A DNA stretch of 5,312 nt. Origin: a bacterium (GTDB lineage: Bacteria > Margulisbacteria > Marinamargulisbacteria > JAAEMD01). The translations under genes and the position numbers were made by a program. This document shows, piece by piece, positions 1 to 4,372 of the stretch (position 1 is its first letter; the number at the start of each line of letters is the position of its first letter). Location: contig JAAEMD010000325.1 in the NCBI GenBank assembly GCA_024225875.1, positions 1 to 5,312 on the forward strand. Direction: 5' to 3'. Under the pieces are notes generated by a model, which worked only from the letters and a program-made list of their open reading frames with translations, was not told where the DNA came from and did no database searches.

Positions 1-322
1 AAGCCTTGTCCAGCGTTTTAAAAAGTCGTGGGGATCTGTACGCTTTCGTCCCCGTTGTTTCCCGTCTAATTAAAAAGTTCGCATTGTTTTGACAATAACC
101 TTGTCTTTGAGAATCGTAAGAAAAAGTTTTAGCACTGATCAAAATAGCATTATTGGAAACATCAAGACAGGTAACAACAGCCCCATACTTAATAAATTCA
201 GATTCGCAATCTGGGAAAACATAAATTGTTAAGAAATTATGCTTTATAGAAAAAGTATCTTCTGGTTTTATACAGTTAGAGGTACATTGTTTTTTTTCAA
301 AGAGAATGTTAAAATATGACAT
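1..322 (-). CDS. Unrecognised cysteine-containing protein, partial (3' end beyond the window)
   Basis: An open frame on the minus strand starts at ATG 322-320 and stays open to the left edge, giving 107 codons with no stop. The start is well placed: an in-frame TGA lies two codons upstream (328-326), and a GAGAGGA Shine-Dalgarno sequence (338-332) sits 9 nt before the ATG. The protein begins MSYFNILFEKKQ and has five cysteines (residues 13, 17, 39, 52, 77), the first two as CxxxC. No signal peptide or membrane helix is visible. Residues 30-36 and 47-62 look like beta strands, and the stretch from residue 86 is basic (RRETTGTKAYRSPR). I do not recognise a family. It lies downstream of parA-parB on the same strand, but a repeat array and a hairpin separate them, so it is probably transcribed separately. 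Codon use is AT-rich like its neighbours. The frame and start are fairly secure; the function is unknown. Confidence 0.6.
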   Translation of the reverse strand, partial: MSYFNILFEKKQCTSNCIKPEDTFSIKHNFLTIYVFPDCESEFIKYGAVVTCLDVSNNAILISAKTFSYDSQRQGYCQNNANFLIRRETTGTKAYRSPRLFKTLDKA

Positions 323-331
323 AAATCAATT

Positions 332-338
332 TCCTCTC
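332..338 (-). promoter_or_regulatory. Ribosome binding site of the left-edge gene
   Basis: On the minus strand GAGAGGA lies 9 nt before ATG 322-320. It fixes the start of a gene whose end is not in the window. A plus-strand transcript ending at the 361-400 terminator would be complementary to this site. Confidence 0.6.
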
Positions 339-360
339 AGCTTTTGGTTTTTGGTTTGTA

Positions 361-400
361 AGCCCTGATTGACTGGCAGGTTAATCAGGGCTATTTTTTT
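361..400 (+). terminator. Rho-independent terminator, plus strand
   Basis: AGCCCTGATT (361-370) pairs perfectly with AATCAGGGCT (383-392). The stem can grow by three pairs inward (G-T wobble, A-T, C-G), leaving a 6-nt loop TGGCAG. One A and then seven T follow (394-400), so it reads as an intrinsic terminator on the plus strand. On the minus strand the same hairpin is followed by TACAAACC with no T-run, so it is not an obvious terminator for parA-parB. No plus-strand gene lies upstream in the window, so the transcript it ends is either a short RNA made nearby or one entering from the left. Confidence 0.75.
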
Positions 401-603
401 ACACATAATTACTTGTATTTACGCATACTTATGTTTGTATATACACTGTTATACATCTTAATGTATACTTATATCTATATACACACAACTACATATATTT
501 ACGCATACTTATGTTTGTATATACACTGTTATACATCTTAATGTATACTTATATCTATATACACACAACTACATATATTTACGCATACTTATGTTTGTAT
601 ATA
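401..603. repeat. 80-bp tandem repeat array, candidate partition site
   Basis: ACGCATACTTATGTTTGTAT begins at 421, 501 and 581. This gives two identical 80-bp units (421-500, 501-580) and a truncated third (581-602). Each unit is made of two diverged 40-bp halves that agree at about 27 of 40 positions, differing mostly by transitions. A partial half-unit at 401-420 (about 16 of 20 matches to the end of the second half) precedes the first full unit. Each unit contains repeated ATACTTAT and TATACAC motifs and a 7-bp inverted repeat TATACAT-CTTA-ATGTATA (first copy 450-467). The array lies just past the 3' end of the parB-like gene, and similar TTTGTAT and ACTACACACA words occur upstream of parA. 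Small ribbon-helix-helix ParB proteins bind such arrays, so a centromere (parS/parC) is the best guess. Binding itself is not shown by the sequence. Confidence 0.7.
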
Positions 604-629
604 AATATAAAAGATTATTCTTTTATATT
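604..629 (-). other. AT-rich perfect hairpin over the parB-like stop codon
   Basis: AATATAAAAGA (604-614) and TCTTTTATATT (619-629) form a perfect 11-bp stem with a TTAT loop. The stop codon of the minus-strand parB-like gene (617-615) lies in the loop. With one G-C pair per arm and no clean T-run after it on the minus strand, it is a poor intrinsic terminator. It may still protect the 3' end of the parA-parB mRNA. Confidence 0.4.
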
Positions 630-1013
630 CTCTATTTTTAAACCTTTTCCTTTTTTTGCTAATATATCTAAAGCGTACTGCATAAGAGCAATATAAGTAG
701 CCGAGGAATTGTTGCTATTTTTTTTAATAACTTGAAAAATCTCTTCTGGAATAGGGATATTTAAATTTCGAACATTGGATCTACGACCAGAACCAACAAC
801 AAAAAACAACGGCAGATTTTCAACTCTTGTAAATTCTGACAATTTTATTTGCGATTTTGTTTTAACTTTTTTTGTTTTCCCGTTTTGAGAATCAATATCT
901 CTTTGAGCTTGAGGATTAGGAACAACTGGATTTCCTATTTCAGAATCATCCAACAGTTCTGATTCTGGAGTTCCTTTTTTCGCTGTTTTTTTTAAAAGTA
1001 TTTTTTTTGGCAT
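615..1013 (-). CDS. parB: ParB-like centromere-binding protein, probable ribbon-helix-helix
   Basis: This 132-residue basic protein is the second gene of the partition operon. Its start lies 7 nt past the parA stop, and its AAGGAA ribosome site (1029-1024) overlaps the end of parA, so the two are probably translationally coupled. Residues 1-60 are lysine-rich and low-complexity, as in the flexible N-terminal tails of ParG-type proteins, which contact ParA. Residues 83-118 fit a ribbon-helix-helix: a beta strand NLNIPI, helix EEIFQVIKK, turn, then helix ATYIALMQYALDIL. Such proteins dimerise, bind repeated centromere DNA, stimulate ParA ATPase and often repress their own operon. The role is inferred mainly from position after parA, size, charge and this C-terminal pattern, as I see no close match to a named family. 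The 80-bp repeats just downstream and related words upstream of parA are its likely targets. Confidence 0.75.
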   Translation of the reverse strand: MPKKILLKKTAKKGTPESELLDDSEIGNPVVPNPQAQRDIDSQNGKTKKVKTKSQIKLSEFTRVENLPLFFVVGSGRRSNVRNLNIPIPEEIFQVIKKNSNNSSATYIALMQYALDILAKKGKGLKIENIKE

Positions 1014-1020
1014 TGGACGA

Positions 1021-1632
1021 TTATTCCTTTTCTTTCAAATTAAAAACAATATTGTTTATATTACGAATTTCTTCTCTTGCTGCCCATGTTGAATTACCTT
1101 CGAATTGTTTTGCCTGAAAAACAGTTTTACCTTCGGAAAAGGATTGCTTATAAACTTCTCTATCTAAAACAACAGGAATCTTTTCTTGTCCATACTCTTT
1201 GACAAAATCAATTGCTTGGCGTGTTAATACTCCTTTTTTTTTGACTCGATACGGAACCAATGTGATATCTCTTTCTCCCTCATTTATGTTTAAGGCATCA
1301 ACACCTTGGCTGACAGCTAAAGTATCAATAAGAGATGGCTGAAATGAGACAACAAGTCTACGAGGTTTTGGCATAGCCTCAAATTTCGGAGGATAATCAA
1401 CAATGATATAATCGGCATCTGCTGGAATGTTTTGTTTATTAGGAATACCAGCAATACACTTAAACGGAAAAGATGAAAGTTCCATTAAACTTATAGTGCT
1501 ACCCTGTGGATCGGCATCATAAATATAAACATTCAAAGTTGAATCATTAAAGATTAAACTACCCGCCATATTTAACGCCAGGGTTGTTTTTCCAACACCA
1601 CCCTTCGGACTCCAAAGCCCTGCTATTTTCAT
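1021..1632 (-). CDS. parA: ParA-family partition ATPase (type Ib)
   Basis: This 203-residue ATPase should position and segregate plasmid copies by ATP-dependent binding to the nucleoid and cycling with a ParB partner. The deviant Walker A motif KGGVGKTT (residues 10-17) has both the signature lysine K10 and K15. YDADPQGS (38-45) is the switch I (Walker A') motif, and IIVDYPP (76-82) is Walker B. ITLVPYRV near residue 123 matches the conserved ParA strand before the adenine-binding region. It is short and lacks the N-terminal helix-turn-helix of type Ia ParA, so it fits type Ib (ParF-like), where the partner does the repression. The start is supported by a near-perfect AGGAGGA site (1647-1641) 8 nt before ATG. 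It is followed closely by the parB-like gene. MinD, VirC1 or another ParA relative is possible, but the small basic partner and flanking repeats favour partition. Confidence 0.94.
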   Translation of the reverse strand: MKIAGLWSPKGGVGKTTLALNMAGSLIFNDSTLNVYIYDADPQGSTISLMELSSFPFKCIAGIPNKQNIPADADYIIVDYPPKFEAMPKPRRLVVSFQPSLIDTLAVSQGVDALNINEGERDITLVPYRVKKKGVLTRQAIDFVKEYGQEKIPVVLDREVYKQSFSEGKTVFQAKQFEGNSTWAAREEIRNINNIVFNLKEKE

Positions 1633-1640
1633 GTTTCAAG

Positions 1641-1647
1641 TCCTCCT
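1641..1647 (-). promoter_or_regulatory. Strong ribosome binding site of parA
   Basis: AGGAGGA on the minus strand lies 8 nt before ATG 1632-1630 and is the best Shine-Dalgarno match in the window. It excludes later starts and suggests efficient translation of the partition operon. Confidence 0.8.
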
Positions 1648-1842
1648 ATGTGTTATAATGTTTAATTGTGTGTAGTTAATCATATTTATGTATTGATATA
1701 CATTTTCATACAAACTTACACATAAAAAAGTATAAGTAAAGAAAAAAATCGAGGACTTTATGTCTATGAATTCTTTAGACATTATAAGTTGAACGGTTTT
1801 TGTAAAAAATATTTAATAATTTTAGGTGGTTATCTGCTAACA
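1648..1842. promoter_or_regulatory. parA upstream control region with repeat-like words and an operator-like palindrome
   Basis: No gene is seen here. At 1661-1740 the minus strand carries words like those of the 401-603 array (ACTACACACA, TTTGTAT, TACTTATA), so this may be a second binding zone for the ParB-like protein. At 1760-1782, ATGTCTA and TAGACAT form a 7-bp inverted repeat with a 9-nt spacer, and ACTT/AAGT extends it imperfectly. A TTAACT/TATAAC pair on the minus strand (1679-1652, 16-nt spacer) would start transcription inside the parA ribosome site, so the true parA promoter is not identified. Confidence 0.4.
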
Positions 1843-1863
1843 CTTCCCTGAGTGACTAATAGT
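1843..1863 (+). repeat. Isolated iteron copy
   Basis: CTTCCCTGAGTGACTAATAG followed by T is identical to the fifth iteron of the main block (2237-2257) and in the same orientation, but about 290 bp to its left. A perfect 21-bp match is very unlikely by chance. A distant iteron could be an extra initiator site used for DNA looping or copy-number control, or the remnant of a second array. Confidence 0.85.
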
Positions 1864-1900
1864 TGACCATTATAAGCAACAAAAACCAGAGAGAAGGCTG

Positions 1901-1945
1901 TTTAAACAATAAAACCTTGTTTTTATTAGGGTTTTATTGTTTAAA
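1901..1945. repeat. Perfect 16-bp inverted repeat in the origin region
   Basis: TTTAAACAATAAAACC (1901-1916) and GGTTTTATTGTTTAAA (1930-1945) are exact reverse complements, with a 13-nt T-rich loop. The right arm shares AAA 1943-1945 with the next hairpin. It lies between the isolated iteron and the main block. It could be a primosome or single-strand initiation site, a termination structure, a resolution site or a transfer-origin element. The sequence does not decide between these. Confidence 0.7.
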
Positions 1946-1974
1946 TGCTTAAAAAATTATTTTTTTAAGCATTT
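1943..1974. repeat. Perfect 14-bp inverted repeat, overlapping the preceding one
   Basis: AAATGCTTAAAAAA (1943-1956) and TTTTTTAAGCATTT (1961-1974) are exact complements around a TTAT loop. The A-run then T-run structure makes it a plausible but GC-poor bidirectional terminator that would insulate parA from the origin. It shares three bases with the 1901-1945 hairpin, so both cannot form fully in one strand. Confidence 0.65.
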
Positions 1975-2028
1975 CTGAGTATAAGAATAAATTTCTTTAG
2001 AAAAAATCAACAAAAAGTTCTTTTGTTG

Positions 2029-2060
2029 TCAAAAAGCTATCAAAAGCTATCAAAAAGCTT
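2029..2060 (+). repeat. Three short direct repeats TCAAAA(A)GCTW
   Basis: TCAAAAAGCTA (2029-2039), TCAAAAGCTA (2040-2049) and TCAAAAAGCTT (2050-2060) lie head to tail at about helical-turn spacing (10-11 bp). They sit about 90 bp before the iteron block. Such phased repeats could form curved DNA, an unwinding element or a host-factor site. No specific function can be assigned. Confidence 0.55.
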
Positions 2061-2148
2061 TAGAGATTTATAAGTAAGCATCATCAAAGTTTGAAAGCCT
2101 TGTGGTTAAAGGGTTAGAGGTGCTTAATAAAGTTTATAAATACTTAAT

Positions 2149-2257
2149 CCTTCCCTGAGTGACTAATAATCCTTCCCTGAGTGACTAATAATCCTTCCCT
2201 GAGTGACTAATAATCCTTCCCTGAGTGACTAATAGTCTTCCCTGAGTGACTAATAGT
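2149..2257 (+). repeat. Five iterons in direct tandem
   Basis: The unit CCTTCCCTGAGTGACTAATA plus two bases repeats every 22 bp at 2149, 2171, 2193 and 2215, followed by a 21-bp copy at 2237 lacking one leading C. Copies 1-3 end in AT; copies 4 and 5 end in GT. The 22-bp period (two helical turns) puts every site on the same face of the helix, as in Rep-family iteron origins. The array ends about 155 bp before repA, whose product is the expected ligand. The iterons should act as both initiation sites and copy-number (handcuffing) elements. Confidence 0.93.
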
Positions 2258-2277
2258 TATATTTGGAGAAATATTAT

Positions 2278-2295
2278 GTTATAAATTTTTATAAC
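2278..2295. promoter_or_regulatory. AT-rich inverted repeat next to the iterons
   Basis: GTTATAAA (2278-2285) and TTTATAAC (2288-2295) are perfect 8-bp arms with a 2-bp centre, 20 bp beyond the last iteron. TATAAT at 2301-2306 follows and could be a repA -10, with the inverted repeat overlapping the -35 position. It may therefore be an operator for initiator dimers, or simply part of the DNA-unwinding element. It does not resemble the iteron sequence. Confidence 0.45.
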
Positions 2296-2335
2296 TATTC
2301 TATAATCTTGTTTTTTTGAAATCACTTAAATGTTC

Positions 2336-2368
2336 TTGACTATTCAAAAAGCCCGTTATAAGGTCACT
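2336..2368 (+). promoter_or_regulatory. Candidate repA promoter with operator-like TGAC pair
   Basis: TTGACT (2336-2341) and TATAAG (2357-2362) form a promoter-like pair with a short 15-nt spacer, about 50 bp before repA. TGACTA (2337-2342) matches part of the iteron core, and GTCACT (2363-2368) is the inverted iteron word AGTGAC. Two partial iterons in opposite orientation would thus flank the promoter, as expected for repression by initiator dimers. The same element recurs before the transfer operon (3841-3868). The upstream TATAAT at 2301 is an alternative. No start site can be proven. Confidence 0.35.
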
Positions 2369-2412
2369 TTAAAAAATCATAATATTCTTAATCATTTCTC
2401 AAAAGGTAGCTT

Positions 2413-3795
2413 ATGGACTCAAAATTAAAACAAGATAACTCAAGGTTAAAACAAGATTTGAATTTTTTGGAGTATCCAATGTGGGCATTGAGTAAGGGAT
2501 TATTTAAAGAGTGTCATTTACCAAGAAAAGATGAGCCTCATAAAACTTATCAAGTTTTTATGTATAAACAAAAAAATTTTACAGTTGAAACAATACAGGG
2601 AATTCCTGTGTTTTTCGATGCGATTGTTTTAATGTTTCTTTTAAAACAAGTTCAAGAAAATAATTTTTCTACAAAAATTATAAATTTAAGTTTTTATAAA
2701 ATTGTTAAAGGGTGTGGTTTTAGTTGTAATTCTAGATATTATAAAAAAGTTGAAGCAAGTTTAAACATGTGGAGCACTACAACTTTTCGGTTTGATGATT
2801 CTTTTGTAGTTAAAACATCAGAGGATGTGCAGCCAAATCGTGAAGCCAAAAAAAAATTAAAAAAATATCGAACGTTTAACTGTTCGCCAATTGATAGTTG
2901 GGGAATTACTGAAATTGATAATAAACAAAAGCTTTTTGTACGAATGGGAGACGAATTTATAAAATCAATCAAAGAAAGTAATTTTTGCAAATATATAGAT
3001 TTTGATGAATATAAAAAATTTTCAAGTCCGTTAGCTGCTAGGCTTAATGAGTTATTATGTAAAAATTTTTTTAAGCGTTTAAAGTGGGAAATAGGTATTA
3101 AAAAGTTAGCTGAAAAGCTTACTTTGCAACAAAAATATCCCTCTAAGATTTATGAAAAAATAATTCCTGCTTTGAAGCAAGTTAATAAAATTAATAAGAA
3201 ACAACAATATTCGATTGAAAAAAAAGAAAATGCTGACGATATTTATATATTTAGACTCATAAAAAAGAAGTTTTCTATAAATTTAGATAAATTCATAGAT
3301 TTAATTCCCGTAAATCAACGAAATGACTGTGAAAAAATTTGTTTAAAAATTTTAAAAGACCAGGGCGAAGATGCTCTTTTCTTCTATTTGAAACAAACAA
3401 AAACTCAAGATGAGAAGGTTACAAGGAAATCTTGGGGCGCAACTATTCAGTCTGCAATTAAACGCCAAGATTTTGAAAAGCATCAAAGATTATTAAAAAA
3501 ACAACAAAAAAAAGAGCAACAAGAAAAAGAAGATCAAAGAAAAAAAGAGATATTAGTTATAGAAAAAGAAAAACAAGCTCATGCCGAACAAATTCAAAAA
3601 ATGCAGTTTATTTTAGCTATGAACGAAGAAGAAAATAGTGAATTTGAAGCCTGGATCAGAACAAAAAAGAAAATGAAACCTAAGCAAACAATCAAAGATG
3701 GATCAAAAATAATGAATCTTTATACATTTTGGGAAACAGTCAAAAGATCATATCCTATCCGGATTGAAAGCAAACAAGATACGTTATTTTCATAG
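2413..3795 (+). CDS. repA: Plasmid replication initiator, RPA (replication initiator protein A) type
   Basis: This 460-residue protein should bind the upstream iterons and open the origin. LNFLEYPMWALSK (16-28) matches the conserved start of the RPA family, which is typically LNxxEFP followed by a short hydrophobic run. Other conserved blocks are GIPVFFDAIVLMFLL (about 63-77), SRYYKKVEASLNMW (107-120; the YxRLxxALxRW-like helix), and SPLAARLNELLCKNFFKR (205-222) followed by WEIG, the usual RRxRWxF-like step into the second winged helix. Two winged-helix domains therefore probably span about 15-145 and 160-290. WGATIQSAIKR (341-351) resembles the family's C-terminal AI/K motif. Residues 352-400 are a long, highly charged Lys/Glu/Gln coiled coil, followed by a tail to 460. 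The start is supported by AAAAGG 6 nt before ATG. Position right after the iterons strongly supports the role; the family assignment is from remembered motifs. Confidence 0.9.
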   Translation: MDSKLKQDNSRLKQDLNFLEYPMWALSKGLFKECHLPRKDEPHKTYQVFMYKQKNFTVETIQGIPVFFDAIVLMFLLKQVQENNFSTKIINLSFYKIVKGCGFSCNSRYYKKVEASLNMWSTTTFRFDDSFVVKTSEDVQPNREAKKKLKKYRTFNCSPIDSWGITEIDNKQKLFVRMGDEFIKSIKESNFCKYIDFDEYKKFSSPLAARLNELLCKNFFKRLKWEIGIKKLAEKLTLQQKYPSKIYEKIIPALKQVNKINKKQQYSIEKKENADDIYIFRLIKKKFSINLDKFIDLIPVNQRNDCEKICLKILKDQGEDALFFYLKQTKTQDEKVTRKSWGATIQSAIKRQDFEKHQRLLKKQQKKEQQEKEDQRKKEILVIEKEKQAHAEQIQKMQFILAMNEEENSEFEAWIRTKKKMKPKQTIKDGSKIMNLYTFWETVKRSYPIRIESKQDTLFS

Positions 3796-3812
3796 TAATT
3801 ACTACAATGTAG
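3793..3812. promoter_or_regulatory. Two overlapping palindromes at the repA stop
   Basis: TAGTAATTACTA (3793-3804) is a perfect 12-bp palindrome that includes the repA stop codon. It overlaps CTACA-A-TGTAG (3802-3812). TAGTAATT recurs at 3942-3949. These could be repressor sites for the transfer operon. They are too weak to be a repA terminator, and no good terminator follows repA. Confidence 0.35.
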
Positions 3813-3840
3813 CAGGTGGGATTTTATAGATTTTTTCTTA

Positions 3841-3868
3841 TTGACTATTTAAAAAAAATGTTGTAATC
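3841..3868 (+). promoter_or_regulatory. Candidate promoter of the transfer operon
   Basis: TTGACT (3841-3846) is followed by TGTAAT at 15 nt or GTAATC at 16 nt. TTGACTATT-N-AAAAA and then GTTRTAA match the element before repA (2336-2362) base for base at the same spacing. Transcription would start near 3874, giving a leader of about 175 nt before the first gene and beginning close to the stem-loop 3879-3911. The spacer is short and the -10 weak, so activity or an activator must be shown. Confidence 0.35.
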
Positions 3869-3878
3869 AAAATGAAAC

Positions 3879-3911
3879 GGGTTCTTTTATTTGTGAGGAA
3901 TAAAAGAACCC
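3879..3911 (+). other. Perfect 13-bp stem-loop in the transfer-operon leader
   Basis: GGGTTCTTTTATT (3879-3891) pairs exactly with AATAAAAGAACCC (3899-3911) around a TGTGAGG loop. No T-run follows on the plus strand (TAATCAAAAAAC), so it is not an intrinsic terminator. The loop carries a purine-rich GAGG. It could be a 5'-end mRNA stabiliser, an operator for a dimeric regulator, or part of a transfer-origin structure. Confidence 0.6.
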
Positions 3912-4051
3912 TAATCAAAAAACTACTCAGTAAAGGGAACGTAGTAATTTGACTCTTTTTCATATAACACAAAAGTCATTTATTCAGCAACTACCTAATA
4001 TTCCCTTTTTCCATTCTTGTTATATTCAAGCAATCAAAAAAGGGGTGTATT

Positions 4052-4360
4052 ATGCCTATTTCCGTTATAACCCATTTTGTTCGTATTCCTGCCAACCTGC
4101 ATCAGCAAGAGTTCTTCGAGTCTATCGGTGTCGGACTTTATGAATTATCAAACGGGCAAAGGCCCCTTCTATTTAATTCTACAAATTCAATTGAAACACA
4201 CAAAATAATTAGAACAAGAATATATCTTTCTAATTTTGCAGAAAATTATTTAAAAACTCTTCAAAAATTAGATGAGTTCAATAGTAAAAATGAAATTTTA
4301 ACTGTTGCCCTTGCTTATATTGCTGAACAACCAGCTTGGATAAGAGCAACCAAAATATAG
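4052..4360 (+). CDS. Unrecognised protein at the head of the virB operon, possible ribbon-helix-helix
   Basis: This 102-residue protein is not recognised. The start has AGGGG (4041-4045) 6 nt before ATG. Its stop (4358-4360) overlaps the virB2 ribosome site with only 12 nt to virB2, so it belongs to the same operon. No signal peptide or membrane helix is visible, which argues against a pilin or channel part. Residues 52-91 fit a ribbon-helix-helix pattern: strand IIRTRIYLS, helix FAENYLKTLQKL, turn DEFNSKN, helix EILTVALAYIAEQ. The N-terminal 50 residues (beginning MPISVITHFVRIPA) have no clear pattern. If the fold is right, it could be a DNA-binding regulator of the transfer genes or a relaxosome accessory protein acting on the palindromes just upstream. 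A secretion-system accessory protein is the alternative. The gene call is secure; the function is a guess. Confidence 0.75.
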   Translation: MPISVITHFVRIPANLHQQEFFESIGVGLYELSNGQRPLLFNSTNSIETHKIIRTRIYLSNFAENYLKTLQKLDEFNSKNEILTVALAYIAEQPAWIRATKI

Positions 4361-4372
4361 GAGATTTATCGT

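Larger units (their letters stand above)
287..400 (+). ncRNA. Possible short antisense RNA over the left-edge gene's leader (tentative)
   Basis: A weak promoter-like pair, TTGTTT (287-292) and TAAAAT (310-315) with a 17-nt spacer, would start transcription near 322. That transcript would end at the strong terminator 361-400, giving an RNA of about 80 nt. It would be complementary to the start codon, Shine-Dalgarno and leader of the minus-strand gene starting at 322. Seen: the hairpin, the T-run and a near-consensus -10. Inferred: that the promoter works and an RNA exists. The -35 matches only three of six consensus bases. The terminator could instead end read-through from outside the window. 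Confidence 0.3.
1843..2400. other. oriV: Iteron-type origin of replication (oriV), probable extent
   Basis: This gene-free interval of about 560 bp ends just before the initiator gene. It holds six iterons (one isolated, five in a block), two perfect hairpins, short direct repeats and AT-rich DNA from about 2258 to 2310 that could be the unwinding element. This is the usual arrangement in iteron plasmids: initiator monomers bind the iterons, melt the adjacent AT-rich DNA and recruit DnaA and helicase. I found no DnaA box matching TTATNCACA on either strand of the interval. The minimal origin is probably about 2029-2310, but its limits cannot be read from sequence. Confidence 0.75.

Noticed and set aside
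401..603. CRISPR or insertion-sequence ends
   Set aside because: The 80-bp units are identical throughout with no variable spacers, and there is no transposase or terminal inverted repeat.
511..696. A 61-codon plus-strand frame rich in Tyr and Ile
   Set aside because: It is a translation of the 80-bp repeats running antisense into the parB-like gene; low complexity and no ribosome site.
1652..1679. TTAACT/TATAAC as the parA promoter
   Set aside because: Transcription would start inside the parA Shine-Dalgarno sequence, leaving little usable leader.
1760..1792. A 10-codon plus-strand leader peptide with GAGG upstream
   Set aside because: Too short to support, no gene or attenuator follows it, and the interval is better explained as an inverted repeat.
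2149..2257. CRISPR array
   Set aside because: The 21-22 bp units abut directly with no unique spacers and sit beside a replication initiator, so they are iterons.
1633..2412. DnaA boxes in the origin
   Set aside because: No match to TTATNCACA on either strand was found by eye; looser matches in such AT-rich DNA are not meaningful.
2739..2990. An 83-codon minus-strand frame inside repA
   Set aside because: It lies fully within the well-supported repA on the other strand and shows no recognisable family motif.
3949..4143. A 64-codon plus-strand frame before the 102-residue gene
   Set aside because: It overlaps the better-supported gene at 4052 in another frame and has no good ribosome site; the 4052 start has AGGGG at 6 nt.
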